64,000 nt of DNA, from NCBI GenBank assembly GCA_033002965.1, contig JAURVB010013145.1:62001-126000 (forward strand). Direction: 5' to 3'. Positions 21,406 through 34,979 of the stretch are shown piece after piece. The stretch is from Piper betle (taxonomy: Eukaryota > Streptophyta > Magnoliopsida > Piperales > Piperaceae). Position numbers and translations under genes: made by a program. Position 1 is the stretch's first letter. Each line of letters starts with the position of its first letter. The notes under the pieces were generated by a model. It was not told the DNA's origin and made no database searches. It worked only from the letters and a program-made list of their open reading frames with translations.

Positions 21406-22884
21406 TATGATGGCCATTCCAGATTTTAATCTCTTAAGGAACCCTTGGCCGTAATTAAATGGAGTGGCTGGATAAGCTAATTTATGCATCAATCTTTCTC
21501 AAATGTTGGCTACTTGGCTTGTTTGTTGCTGAGATATAGGGTTGGATTCCAAGTATAAATCTTCTTTTTGATTATATTATACCATTTATTTTTTGTGCCA
21601 GTTAAAAGCAGTTTTCTAGTGCATAAGGTATATGAGACTTTTGTTTAGAAAGTAATTCGTCGATTAATATCAAGGGATGAATTTTCTTATAATGTCACTT
21701 TTTTTTGTGTGCCACTTAAGTAGTTTTCTTGATAGAAGTTTGTCGGGATCCATGCAATGCTATGTCTTATTCATTGATGACAATGATATTTTTGGATTCC
21801 AAAGTTAAGGTTGTTAAAGTTAATCGATGCATTTCCTGCTCAAGATAATTGTTATCCAGGATTCCTAATTTGGGTAGTTGGTTTTGAAGAAAATCCTCTT
21901 TCATTGCCAATTTATTCAATTGCATCTTTTGAAAATAAAATCATTAGTAATAAATCAGCAGTTCAATAAATCAAAAATGATGTAAAATGTTGCACCTATT
22001 GTGCAGCAACTAGTCTTATAATCTCTTTTAGTCTCAAAGCACAAACTAAAGCCAAAAAGCAACCAAATGCCCAAAATCCTTATTAATTGTTTGTTTAATA
22101 ATTTAGCAACGTAATATATTTTAAATTAATTTATAAAAGCATAATCAAATACTTGCATCGGAATGAGACTAGGCTAAATCGATTAAAGTTTAGTCTAGAT
22201 TTTATAGTTTTAAGTAACACTACTCAAATATTTCTCTTTAAATCAATCAAAAAATGTCACAGCCATGTATAATTTAAAACCTGTTTGGTCTATTTTCTCA
22301 TTTTATTATTGGGCGAAGATAGTTTTGACCATTTGTATCCAATTGTGAACTATCATATAATGGTAAATTGGGTAACTGTTTTTTCCCCCAAATTAAAACC
22401 CTATTCACAATGACTTTTTGCGTTGCATATAAATAATAAACCATTAGAATGGCAACGATAAACAGCATGGCAATATTAGAATCTTCACTTATTTGCTGTT
22501 GTGATTTCAGCAGCAAATTGTTCAATGAGCTAAAAACCTCTAAAGCCTGCCTGGACTAGTTCTACAACCAATGCTAGCCATTAACGGACTTTAGCATCAC
22601 CAGAAGTATACAAATTGAGCTGATACGTAGTACAAGACAAGAGGACTATCAGAGAGATGAAAAGAAAACAACAGTATCAGAAAATAAGAAGGCTGTTTGA
22701 GAGATGGTCACCCTTCTTGCATAGGAGAAGTTACTGCAGACCAAAACAGGGCAATCTTTTGGCAAGCAAAACTGGTTTTTGTCCATTTGTCATGAATAAA
22801 AGTCTACAATTCATTTCATCCCGAAAAGAAAATTTCTTCTGCTTTGGATGACTTTCAATTGTCAATTTGAATTTCCATTTAACC
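21406..22884. other. Intergenic between convergent genes
   Basis: About 1.5 kb holding the 3' regions of both island genes. AT-rich, with no further ORF, repeat or RNA gene that I can support. Confidence 0.6.
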
Positions 22885-24085
22885 TCAATGCACGTTAAAT
22901 ATCTCTTCTGGAGGATCATACACGTGCCGATCAGGAAACATCTCCTCGAAGTCTTGCTTCACTCTATTTCTTAAAAGTGGATGGGGGAGAAGGCCCTTCA
23001 ACAGAATCCTAAAAGGCAATTCTTCAGGAGGATCTGGGGAATTCTTCATATCCTCATAAATATTCATGGCATCAGCGGGTGAACCATACTTCAAAAACCC
23101 CCTGATAACTTCTGCATATGTTTGAGAATCAGGAAATAAATTATCTTTTCTCAAACTCTCCCACACTTGCATAGCCTCTTCCATCCTTTTACATCTTGAC
23201 AAAGCAATTATTAAATCTTTGTACAAATAAACATCAGGCTCGTACCAGTCCTCCTTTTGTATGATTTTAAACACCTAACATACACAAGCAGCAATTAGAA
23301 CAAGTGATAACATTCATATTTATATGTACAACGCAAAATGGTAAGAGTGAGACATATGATCAGATATCACATAAATATTATAACTAAAAAACCATATACG
23401 GACAGATGATAATGCTAGATATATATCCATCAACCAACTATGGTGATTAAATATCAATCTAAATTCAACAAGATCAGCTGATAACCTCATTTTAAACACA
23501 TGAAAATCTGGTCGAATATTTTGTAAGAGAATAATTAGTTAAAACAAAAAAGAACCTAAATTAGCCTTCACAAAACAGTACAAGATTGGTTCCATAAAAA
23601 GCACATCCATAATCAACTCACAATTAAAAACTTGCGGTCAATATTTTTTTAGTGCCCAAGAGAAGATGACGAAGAAACATATAAATGTATTATATCTTGT
23701 TATGAAGCATTTATATAAAATTTTCTATAAAATAACCTACCTTGACAGCCAAAACCACTTCCTCCTGCCTTTCCAACTCAGTCAATACTGCAACCATGTC
23801 CATTTTTAACAACCTCAAAACATGAGATTTTGCAAATTTGTCAAGCATTTCTTCATTATCTTTGAACCTTTTCAAACCCAAAATCGCAAACAGAGCTTCT
23901 TTCCCAATAAGTTTTTTGCCCTTCCAAAGGGGACCCCTAGGTCTTCCATCATGCAAGTGTCTAACACCCAGCCCATCATTTTGTGGCCTCAAGAGCAAAG
24001 TTGGCTGGCACAAATTAAGTATGGATTGCTTAATGTTTGGTAACACATGCAGAAGCTTTAATCTAGTCAATCCTCTAATTGCCAT
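22885..24085 (-). CDS. THA8-like pentatricopeptide repeat protein (two exons)
   Basis: Exon 1 is 24085-23741 and exon 2 is 23274-22885, with a 466-bp GT-AG intron; 244 residues. An N-terminal stretch rich in R, L and K (residues 1-45) looks like an organelle transit peptide. Then come GRPRGPLWKGKKLIGKEALF (49-68), a helical block (69-115), and short PPR-type repeats at about 130-165 (VYLYKDLIIALSRCK onwards) and 165-199 (QTYAEVIRGF onwards). The C-terminus PHPLLRNRVKQDFEEMFP closes the fold. This matches the small plant THA8-like PPR group, whose founder THA8 helps splice group II introns in chloroplasts. Which paralogue this is, and whether it goes to chloroplast or mitochondrion, is not settled by sequence. 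The frame is intact. Confidence 0.88.
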
Positions 24086-25039
24086 AAAGTAGCTATTATC
24101 TAGATGGTCTTCCGAAAGCTTCTACAGGGTCCGGAATAAGTGCTTGCAAAGGACTTGTTTGGAAGCAAATGAATTAATTTTTCCCGGGAAAAAATGTGCT
24201 TCATCACTGCCAAAAAAGAAAGGTAAATGACAAAAAATGCACAAGCAAGAAAAGCCATAACATTCTTCTCCAAACAAAGATAACCACGGGTTTAACAATG
24301 AAAAGAAGAACCAAGCAGCATGAATGTGTAGATTCATTGCAAAAGCAAAAAGAAAAAGAGAGGGGGCGGGGTGTTATCATGCCACTAGAATCGAGGCTCT
24401 TAGAGAGATCAAAGGGAATGGGAATAGCAGAAGCCTCTGAAAAGTTGTTTCATCTTCTATGCTGATATTTTTCCTACTTATTGTCATAGATGCATAAAGC
24501 AGCATCGGCCTTCGAATAGCAATTGCTAAAAACAATGAAACAGATTGATGCAACCAATTTAACCTCGAAATTGTTCGCTGAGAAAATCACTAAAAATCAA
24601 CTGGTTCAACCGTAACTTGGTTTGAATCCGCACCAATCTTCCCAAATAAACAAACGAAACGAACACATCTACATTATTAGACATACACATACAAGCATCC
24701 ACAATAAAATTCAATATAGACAAACATCAAAGAGATACATATATACCTCAAACATACCAAACGAACAAGCATACACGAACCAAAAAAATATCATTAACTA
24801 AATATAAGAAATTATTGATGATTTTGTTGAAAGCACGGTCAAGGTTGGCCGGGTACTCGCTCGACACCCGATGGAAAGATAGCGCTAGGGGGAAGATATG
24901 TGAGAGGGGGATGGCGGCAGAATAAACTTAGAAAGACTTTTGGTGAAGGGGACACTTAGAATGGACGGCCGGAGTGAGGGAGGCCGAGATGACAACCAGT
25001 GGAGGCTGCGGCGGCCATGGCAAAGGAAAATATAAGCTA
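24086..25039. other. Upstream region of THA8-like gene
   Basis: Likely holds the promoter and 5' UTR of the minus-strand PPR gene. A short GC-richer patch lies at 24830-25020. No second gene found. Confidence 0.45.
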
Positions 25040-25700
25040 AGTTTCAATATTTTCTATCACTAAAATTTTAAATTTACATCCCATATTTTATTTCATCCTA
25101 TTCGTATATTTTAAAAATATTTTACTCGTAATATTTATTTTATTAATATAAATACTTTTAATTTAATTTTAAATGTTTTTCAAAATTATTTTTTGTACTT
25201 TATATAATAAATGATATTTCATTTTTTTAAAAAATGTTTATAATAAAAATATATTGAATAAAACAAAATTTTTAATTTTTAATAAAATGTGACAATTTCA
25301 AATTAAAATTTTGAACATCAAAAAATATAACTTTTTTATTTTATTTTTATTTTTAATGGCCTAAAATTTAATTTTCTTTTTAATTATCCAAAATTCAATA
25401 AAAATATTTTTTGCTTTTTTAGCTAGTTTTATATTCTATGTAATATTTATTCGTTAATTTTTTATTTTATATATAAATTTAGTGAAAAATTATAAATTTT
25501 ATCTATTATATAATTTGGTATTACTAAAATTAAATCTTATAGGTTTTTTTATCAATATAAAAAATGATAGAATTTGGTCATAATTAATTTGAAAATTTTA
25601 AGATTGACTATTTCTAATATAATTTTTTAAAGTTAGTTACATTTGAAAGAAAATTTTATGATATAAGTATTTATGATATTTTCCCTTCTAATTTTTATTT
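25040..25700. repeat. AT-rich dispersed repeat, copy 2
   Basis: Partner of 18440-19060, same orientation, diverged with several indels. Confidence 0.6.
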
Positions 25701-27391
25701 TTTTGTTTAGTATTTACTCGGCTTACGTTAGGGTAGTCACCTTTTTGTGGCTTCTTTTTTTTTTGTAGTTTACGTATGTTGTGGATTAATTATTTATCAT
25801 TTGTCATATGTTTTAAGTAGATGTGTACTCATAATTAAGTATCTGTGAATCTATCTGTAAAACTATTATATTAAAGACCCTTATACATGTGAATTACAAC
25901 TCATTTAAATTATATGAGTTATATCTTTTCTTTTGAGTAATTTGTGGGTCATCTATTCAAAAACTAAGTCGATAAATAAATAATAATAATAATGAGAGTC
26001 ATTATAAAATTTTAACACAATCTAATACTTTTAATATTTTCATCTTTATCATCGAAATAATTATAATGAAAATTAATTTCAAAATCTATATTAACTTATG
26101 CATTTTTTGAAAATTTAAATGTATGTAATAACGATGTTAAAAAAATACAAAATTTTGTCAACCTCTTACCTATGCATCTTTCTTTTAATATATGTAAAAA
26201 ATATTTTATGAGACTCATTAAAAAAGGCTCAAATTAAATGTAATTCATATAAGCTATATGGGGTATCTCATATAAATATTTTCCTTTATTAATCCAACTT
26301 TTGAATTTAATTTAGAACTACAAAATTACCAAAGTTAAAAGCATATTTGTATTAATTGATTTAAAAATTGATATTTTTAATTAAGAACAAAATTTAAGTT
26401 AAATCAAATGTTTTTTGTTTTTATATATCCACTTATATAAGGGCTCTTACTTTCCTAAAGTAAAATTTAAAATCCATAATGTATAACCCGATTTGAATTA
26501 GTTTTTTAAAACTTTATTAGCATTAATTTGGTTAAGAATTAACACTTTTTCTGAAAGGAAAGAATACAACTGTAAAGTAATAATAATAAAATGTTAAAAT
26601 TGTTAAGGTAAATGTGAACTTTTCTAATAATAAAGAATAAAATTATAAAATATGAATGATATACATTACATAAATTTAGGCAAGTCAATGAAGGTGAGTT
26701 TTATTTTGTTATTATATAATAACAGATATTAAGGTGATTAAATATTTTCTTTTATCATTCAAACTCAAAGTCTATATAAAAAGATATATTTAAAATATAT
26801 GGTAAATTTTTATTTTTAATATTTTACATTATATAATTTTGGATTTGATAAATTTTATAAAAAAGTTAATTGTTTGTTTGTTATTACAAGAGTAATTAAT
26901 GAATTATGACAAATTTTCATGGTAGATGTCATTATTAATGTCAAAATTATTCTATTTAATTATTTGTTTTAAATATTATTTCTTATGAAATTAGATATTA
27001 TTAACTACTTATTTTATTACATGCTTATTTTTACCAAATGAAAATGTAGCATCTTGAAAAATTGAAGTGGTCGGTGCAAAGAGATTAATAATTTTGTCTT
27101 TACCCAAATCCGCTTATGGGGTCCGCCCCTTCTTTCCAAGGTTAGAGTATAGCACGGTGTGCGTTTGGCCGGCCCTAGCCTCCATTCGGTACCCTCGGTT
27201 GGACGCTATGTGCCCAATCTTTTTTTTGGGGGTTCAATCAAGTCGAGTCTAGTTAGACATTAGGATTGAGTCTCTCGTGAGTCTAATTGTCTGTGTGTTT
27301 AGATTTTCGGACAATCCTAACTCCTGCTGGACCTGTAATGCGATTCCCGAGGTCGCCCCAATCATCTTATGGTGAAAACCCTAAGGTTCAT
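25701..27391. other. AT-rich intergenic DNA
   Basis: Very AT-rich up to 27050, then a more balanced stretch (27060-27390). No coding or RNA feature found. Confidence 0.6.
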
Positions 27392-27812
27392 TGTAACGAC
27401 CAAAACTAAAGTGTAAAGTAATAAGCTAAGTCATTTCTTCAACTTAGTTAACCACTTTTAGAGAAATGACTTAGCCCATTAGTTTGCACTTTGGTCTGAG
27501 TCTTTATAGATAGTCAGAACCTGGTTTCGTATTAGATGGTGGGCTGGATTAGGGACGTTGGTTAGGCTGCCAGTCACGGACCAGAGAAGGATGTGGGCTA
27601 GGGCTAGTGAAGGACTAAGTGTAGGAATTTCAAGGATGAAATTTTCTAAGATGGGTGGATTGTGAGATTCCTCAACTTAGTCTTACATCTAGTACCAACT
27701 AAGGTAGATCCTTTTTATTAGTGAAAATGGACTATATGATCTTCAATTTAGTTAACCACTTTTGAAGAAATGACTTAGCTGATTAGTTTGCACTTTAGGT
27801 TGAGTTGTTATA
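27392..27812 (+). mobile_element. TRIM element 1 (rearranged left LTR)
   Basis: Right LTR 27661-27812 starts TGTGAGAT and ends GTTGTTATA. The interior 27509-27660 ends in the family's purine tract (ATGGGTGGAT) and starts with a decayed primer site. The left LTR is abnormal: 27392-27439 is an inverted copy of the LTR end that follows at 27460-27508, giving a fold-back. No target duplication seen. Confidence 0.65.
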
Positions 27813-30659
27813 TAAATTCTCCCATTCTCCACCCATTTTCCTTGGTCTCCCTTCCCTCCGACTTCCTCCTTGCTCTTTGGCCCCTTCCTCTCCTCACCAA
27901 TTCTACCCCATCTCCTCTAACCTCTCCAAGCTTAGCCAAGACTATAGGGTTGTAGGTCTTGGGGTAGGAAGCGCAAGAGACTTCCCTTAGGAATCGGTTG
28001 AGGTAAAGGAGCTTCCTTTTGCCTCTTATTCATGTTTGCAGTTGTTGTCTGTGTATGTGCATGTATGATTGAATTTTTATGCATTTTTTCTCATCTAGAT
28101 TTGTGTTAGGAGTTTGTAGGTATTCAAATCATTATTTTAGAATGTTTATAAAAATAGTTATACATTTTTGAATGCTACATGGTCATCTGTTTGCACTATT
28201 TTAGTAGAGGTTGCAGATTTACATGATTTTAGTCTTGTTGTGTCCACAAAAGCCACATGTACAAGCTTCATGCACATAGTTTCGTTTGATATTGCATGTA
28301 TAAGCATGTTTGGGTGTCAAACTTGGTAAAATGTGGCAGCTTTCCTATTCATGGTGACCTGGCTACCCCTTTCCCCAATTTTGGCACCCTAAAGTAGGTT
28401 GCATTTGATGTCTATCTTTTACATTTGTAGTTATACATGTTGGCTTGCTTGAATAAAAATACCTTGCTAAGATAACGACTTTTAGGATTTTCTCAAACCT
28501 AGTAAGTCCAGGTAGATCTAGAAATGACCTAGTCAATGCCAATAGTTTTCAAGTCTACTCAGGCACAAATCATTGAAGTTTAGACTCGAACATTTGTAGG
28601 ATTCAAGCATATAGTGTTGGCTAACTCTACCCGTTTACCCATGCCTATTTGGAGTCTCCAAGCCCATGAACAAGACTTAGGAAAATTGGTGTGCCACCCA
28701 GGAATATTGTTTTCAGCACCTTAGCCCAACCTTATTGAGCTTTGTTTACCATGTTGGCCCACTATTCCAAATCTTTGCCCATTTGGACACCGTTGGGCCT
28801 ATACAAAAAATTGTCCGGTTAAGTCCTTTTGATAATCCCTTAAGTGTTGGATTTTTCCACAAGTGTACTTCCAAACAAAACCCTAATTAAGACTACCTAT
28901 AAGGCTAGCACTTCACTAAGCAAGATAATTAAGTTTGTTATGATTCTTGTGTGTTATGCATGTGTTGAGGCCTTGCCTTGCATTGTGTGTTGATGTAATC
29001 CGATAGTGATTCAGGTTTCATCTCTTGTTAGGTTGCACGTAGTAAGCTTGTTGATCTAGAATGCAAAGCTTAACTCATCCAAGATTGTAAAACTTCCTTT
29101 GCTTCATCTTTACTTGGCTCCTTGTGTATCGAGTTTAATCACATTTTATATATAGGACGGCGCCGACTGCATTTTATTAGATCCCTCCAATGACGGGCCA
29201 TTTAGCCGAGTTTTCCGTAAGTTTAATAAAACTTCAAGGCAGATATCTATTGATAGTTTTCGAAAAACTAAGCTCCAAAAACTTATTATACAAGTCTCTA
29301 TCTAAACCTATTAAATATGAGTATGATGTTTTATAGTCTTACAAACATGAGAGATATGTACGGGTAGTAAAAATTACACTAGTGCTCCTTTAAACCTAAA
29401 GTAATGCAATGTAAGAGGGTACTATGTGACACAACACATTTTCTAAACTTGTGGAAGTAACTTAATTGTTCCTTTGTCATCTGAGTACCATGATAGGTGT
29501 CGTATGGAAGATGTGAGCACGTAAGCTTTCTGTATGAGTATGACTTTGCCGTGCATCCACCTCAGCCTATTTAATTAAGTTATTCTCGCTTACAGCCCGT
29601 GTGAGTCTTTTCTGAAGTTTCTAATATTTCTTGTGGGTAATGGAATACTCATATGCCAGTCTTAATATACCGGTAGTTATTTTGAAATGGTTGTTTGATT
29701 ACTAAGACGTTTTCTGTGTTTGTGTGTGTGTGTGAGGTTCCATGACATTGGTCGACCTAGGCGCGAGGATTTGCAACTCAATGGTGGTGGTAGGGGCCCA
29801 GTAATATTTTGATTATGTATTTGGATTCGTATTTTAGGGTTGTATTATTTTGTGGGCATGAGCCCTAAACTTAATTATGAACCTTATATGTTTTGGATTG
29901 GGGTATGATGGTTGCATATGGGTGTTTATTTATTATTTTATTATTAAATCATTGTGCAACGTGTAAACTTTAGGTGAAGGCTAACAATCGTTTGCAGGGT
30001 GCATAAGCCTGAAAGTCCTAGAACCCGACGAGGAGCAACCCAGGTATCCACAACGTATTTGGGTATAGTTGTGTGCTTATGCAGAGTAACGTGGGTCAAA
30101 GGAGCTTACAGTTCATACCGCATGTAAAGTCCACGTAAAGACTAGGTGTTAGGGCATGATGCCCTAGCATCGGATGATGCTTCTGTGTTTAATTTATTTC
30201 TTCAAGGTATGTAGAATAGGTAACCATGAGCCAGTGTTTATCTTAACTCAATTCATCAACTTTAAGTAATTAAGTTATCTAATCCAATCACTAAAACTAA
30301 GTATAAGAACTAGATCATGTATTCACATCTTTCAAGAACTCAACCTCTTGCTACATTGGGTGTGTTGCTTTCATGTAGCTCGGAGCGATCATTGCATATG
30401 AAAGTCATAGTCTTTGTTACAAGGGAGGTGTTACCTCTTTTGTGGCTCAGAGTGCTCATTGAGGAGCCCTAAGTTATGACTTTTCCAATATAGTATGACT
30501 CAATATGCATTGTATGAAATCCATTAAGGTGTCTATCTTAAGCCTCCTTGAGGGTGGAGATTCGCTTCTGCAAAGTTTGTACGTTGTAGTCCAATGAATA
30601 GCTTTTTGACATATAATATCATAATTCAATCTATTTTTGGGCCGAATTGGGGTATTACA
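27813..30659 (+). repeat. Gypsy-type LTR, copy 1 (left edge uncertain)
   Basis: Similar in the same orientation to about 55325-58964 from 28480 onwards; both end in TTACA. At 30663-30674 a decayed Met primer site (TGATATTAGAGT) follows, so this is a 5' LTR of a plus-strand element. The pyrimidine-rich run at 27820-27920, just after a TATA-like TTATATAAATT, may be the transcription start region of this LTR, which would move its left edge into or before TRIM 1. Confidence 0.6.
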
Positions 30660-30662
30660 ATT

Positions 30663-31074
30663 TGATATTAGAGTCTACTTCTTGGAGTATTTGGGTGGCT
30701 AACCTTTGGAATATGATGTGTTGTACGCACATGCTATATGTTGAATGATATGATGTGGTATGTTGTATGATGGTATGATTTGATTTAAGTGTTATGTTCT
30801 AGTTAAACCTCCCACCCCTCGGCAGGTATGTATTTCTGAGTGTGTTTTTTGCTTTGCCTTTTGTTAATCCACTTTCTGTTATCCAGACTGTTAGTTTTCC
30901 AAACAGTTAGTTTTTGAACACATTGGTGGTAGTTTAGTGTTGGTAGTTAGGCAGTGAAATGGTAGACCTTCCACGTAGAGGTAGACCCCCCACTATGGCG
31001 CTGATTCCCATCGGCACTAGCATGTGTCACGCGATCCCCATCGCCTGCATGGGAGCCAATAGCAGATCCATAGA
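30663..31074 (+). pseudogene. Leader and possible Gag start of gypsy-type element
   Basis: After the primer site, an ATG at 30959 opens a 61-codon frame beginning MVDLPRRGRPP. An R/G/P-rich start is seen in some gypsy Gag proteins. It is cut at 31074 by solo LTR N3, and I could not follow the frame beyond 36712. Confidence 0.35.
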
Positions 31075-32345
31075 TGTAATGTTCGGGCTGTTCCAAGCTA
31101 TTAGCCAAGTGTTACTAAATAAAACTAAGTGTCTCATATATTAATTTTCTATTAATTTTCAAGATTTTAAATAAACTCATGACATAAAATTTAATATAAC
31201 AAATGCTCAGAATAATCTAAGGCCCAAGAATCGAACTGACATACCACTACCATGCAAACAATCTAAAACTATAATAACATATAAGAAAAAAATAATAGTC
31301 TAATGACAGAGTCCTCTTGTTGTCCTGACTTTACCCATCCTTCCATAATGCTCACACCTGTAGAAGCAATTTCACGTTAGTGATAAAAATACTAAGTCAT
31401 ATAATTATAAGAAACAAGTTAATATATTCCACAACATCTGAATTTGAGTCTTTTAGTGATTATGAGCCTATGCTGAGCTCTTATTATGCTGGGAGGGTGG
31501 CCGCCCATCCAACTACAATCCCATGTATGCTCACACACACTACGTGACCCTCGGCCTGTAGTTACCGTTGCTTGTCATTGACTCACCCTCTCAGTATCCC
31601 AAGAGCATAATGAATCATCTTGCGCCAGTGCACCCTATCACCCCTTTCGGCATGGGGGCAACTATTTAATATTTCAAGAATTTTAAGGGTGCTTCCATGT
31701 GTTGGATTGAGTCAAATCCTTAACCCCAGTTGCGCTCGGTGCATGGTGGTCGAATGTGGGGTCAGGCTGACCAAGACTCCCATATAGGAACATATAATTT
31801 TAAGGGTGGGTGCTACCCTGTGTCGGACTGAGTCAATTCTTTGACCCCAGTTGGGCTCGGCGTATGGTGGTTGAATATGGGCTCAGGCCGACCAAGACTC
31901 CCAAATAAAAATATATAACATTTTAAGTAATTATACTGACCTAAAATTTTGATGAGGCAACCGCAACTACGATACACTATCCTAATATGAATGATATTCG
32001 TCTAAAGCCTTCCCTTTGTTAGTCAAATGTGCTCACAAACTATCAAGATGATGTTTTATTTGACATCAATAAAATTCTCTTTTATATAGAAGAATAATTG
32101 TGAAATTTAAGAAGTCACTACATTAAATTTTATAGAAAAGAACGTAATTACTCATAACTATATCATTTGTGTGATAACAAAAAGTAAAAAACTTATTATT
32201 GACTTAATGCGAATGAATGTTAAATCGCGCCTACAACTCCCAATCCAAAACAATTTTAATAAATAAAACTTATTTGAAATTATCAATAAATACCATTGTA
32301 CTAGTACTCTAAAGGTTGTAATTGATAATTTATAATATTGATTCT

Positions 32346-32925
32346 GTTCGGGCGCGGGATCGTCCGCCCCCTCGAATCGGTTCCTTAGTGATTCGGGTTT
32401 AAAGGTTCGATGGGACCGAGGCGCCCTTGTCGCGCAAAGAGATAGTGCGATGGAAATAGAAACAACAAAATGACACACAGGAAATTTTTTACGTGGTTCC
32501 TTAGGGTTCAACTTGAATCCCTAAGTCAGTCCACGGTAAGATTAGTACTCACAATCCACTATTTCTCCTTTGATTTTTACAAGTTACACAAAACAGTGAA
32601 TTTTTGCTGCCTTATAGATAAATTTACCTTGATCAGTCTGGAAAGCCTTCAAATTTTTTCTAGAGTGTTGATATGCTGAACCAGGTCGTTTCGGGTTAGT
32701 TCAAACCAAACAAATGCTGGATTTGACTGGATGGCATACGTCGGCTTCCTTTCTTTTTGCGTGCGCAAGTCTAGGGTGGTGTACTGTACACTAGCTCCAA
32801 TTTGGGTCGCGGGTGGTCACGAATGCAGTCACGGTCTAGATCCGGTCACGGGTATGTGGGTAAATGGCTGGTCACGGATCTGCCAAATTTTGTGGACGCA
32901 GCAGAAGTAAACGGGCACAACGGAC
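32346..32925 (-). repeat. Truncated 3' LTR of element E
   Basis: 580 bp matching 34264-34844 with few differences. The match stops abruptly at CACAACGGAC. Confidence 0.9.
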
Positions 32926-34189
32926 ATGGTTTGCCATTAAGAGAAGCTGGGAATTGTTGTAACTTTAACTTTTCATTTGTCGAGATTGTTCTGCATTCAA
33001 TCTCGAAGATTGTGATGTGATCTTCAGGGTTGCCATCTCCATCAAACCTTGTGAAGGTTGGGCACTTGTACTTCTCAGGAAAAACCTCTGTGTAGACTTC
33101 ATCAGCTAAAGGTTGAAGACGCTTTGTCGCTTCAGTTGATTCTTTATCTTTCTTTCCAATCAATACAGTGATAAGTGCGGCTTGTGCATCCATTTCTGCT
33201 TTCAACTCTTCATAACAAAGATCTGACATTGGTGCTACTGACATGGTTTGCAATTAGGCTTGTGGCTGACTTGCTGGTAAATCTGTAATAGGAACTCACA
33301 TTTGACTTATTGGCATTGCTGACGGTACCGTTGGGATGGGCACCGTGGTGGTGATTGATGGTGGAAATACCATAGAAGATAGTTGTTGGGAGCATGCAGG
33401 GCTATACCACTGGTATGGGTATGGTGGTTGGTAATACGGTGGTTGTGGAGACCATGTTGAGTGAGGAAGTAAACTATGTTCAGTCTGAATCGGTTGCATA
33501 GTGGGATAGTGTTGCATCCAAATCTGTTCAGGCAACGAAGTTGAAGTTGTAGATGTTAGGTGGGTGGACTCAGTACTTGAAATGAGAAACAAATTGTTGA
33601 TTTCGTGAGGGATGTTAGCTTGATCCCTCAATGTTGTGCCAGTAGCTGGGAGTGAGGTAGATACAATTGGATTTTCAGAGGTTGAAGACATCTGTCTAGC
33701 CTCGAGGGGTTGGTCCATTGTTGGACATTGCGTGGGATGGTCGTCTTCTCTCCTTGATGAGCTCCCGTTTGCAGCACTAGCCCGTTGCATTTGGGCAAGC
33801 ACTTGTTGTATCATATCCTCAATTCATAGCATCCGCTCTTCACTTTGGCAGAATCTTTCTTCAATTGCTTGATTCAGTACTTGTCCTCCACTTAGCTGAT
33901 TTGTTGCTGTCAAAAACACTTGTCCACCTTCTAATGGTTGGTTTACCCCTTCATTGCTTCTTGGACTTTGATCTTCTCGGCTCAACATGTTTCTTTTTGG
34001 AGTAATTCCTCCTTTATTTCCTTCATTCAACACTGCTTCGAGCTGTTGTATTCTTTCACGCACATTTCCCACTATGTGCTGACTTGCTTCCATGATTAAT
34101 TCAAATTGTTGCCCACTTTCAGTTGATGTGGATGAATTATCCTCATTACCATTTCTTTGTCGTGCCGCATTCCTTGTCTCCGGTGCCAT
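32926..34189 (-). pseudogene. Gypsy Gag of element E with three in-frame stops
   Basis: One continuous reading frame runs from ATG at 34189 down to the deletion edge, broken only by stops at 33824-33826, 33296-33298 and 33254-33256. A glutamine/proline-rich middle (33300-33800) is followed by the Gag core near 32950-33080 with FTRFDGDGNPEDHI and LKLQQFPASLNGKP, the typical gypsy retrotransposon Gag signature. After this the frame runs on into the truncated LTR. Zinc knuckle, protease, RT and integrase are absent. Confidence 0.85.
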
Positions 34190-34238
34190 TCCTCCTTATT
34201 CGCACAAAACTTCAAACGACAATGCTACCTTCTAGCTG

Positions 34239-34257
34239 GTCCCCAGTGGAGTCGCCA
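34239..34257 (-). other. Primer binding site of element E
   Basis: The minus strand reads TGGCGACTCCACTGGGGAC, the type used by several plant gypsy groups and different from the Met-type sites elsewhere in this window. Confidence 0.8.
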
Positions 34258-34979
34258 AAAATATGTTTGGGCACGGGATCGTCCGCCCCCTCGAATCGGT
34301 TCCTTAGTGATTCGGGTTTAAAGGTTTGGTGGGACCGAGGCGCCCTTGTCGCGCAAAGAGATAGTACGATGGAAACAAAAACAGTAAAATGACACACAGG
34401 AAATTTTTTACGTGGTTCCTTAGGGTTCAACTTGAATCCCTAAGTCAGTCCACGGTGAGATTAGTACTCACAATCCACTATTTCTCCTTTGATTTTTACA
34501 AGTTATACAAAACAGTGAATTTTTGCTGCCTTTAGATAAATTTGCCTTGATCAGTCTGGAAAGCCTTCAAATTTTTTCTAGAATGTTGATATGTTGAACC
34601 AGGTCGTTCCGGGTTGGTTCAAACCAAACAAATGCTAGATCGGACCGAATGGCGTACGTCGGCTTCCTTTCTTTTTGCATGCGCCAGTCTACGGGTGGTG
34701 TACTGTACACCAGCTCCAATTCAGGTGGCGGGTGGTCACGAATGCAGTCACGGTCTAGATCCGGTCACGGGTATGCGGGTAAATGGCTGGTCACGGATCT
34801 GCCAAATTTTGTGGACGCAGCAGAAGTAAACGGGCACAACGGACCCGGCTACGGCGTGACGCGGCGGCGCTTTTGGGGCTTCGGCGGCGACTTTTCTGGC
34901 TTTGGATGGTGGCGGAGTTCGCCCAAAACTGTAGATCTCAGAATGGTGAAGGTCTTGGCAGTGGTCCGACAGTCAGCGG

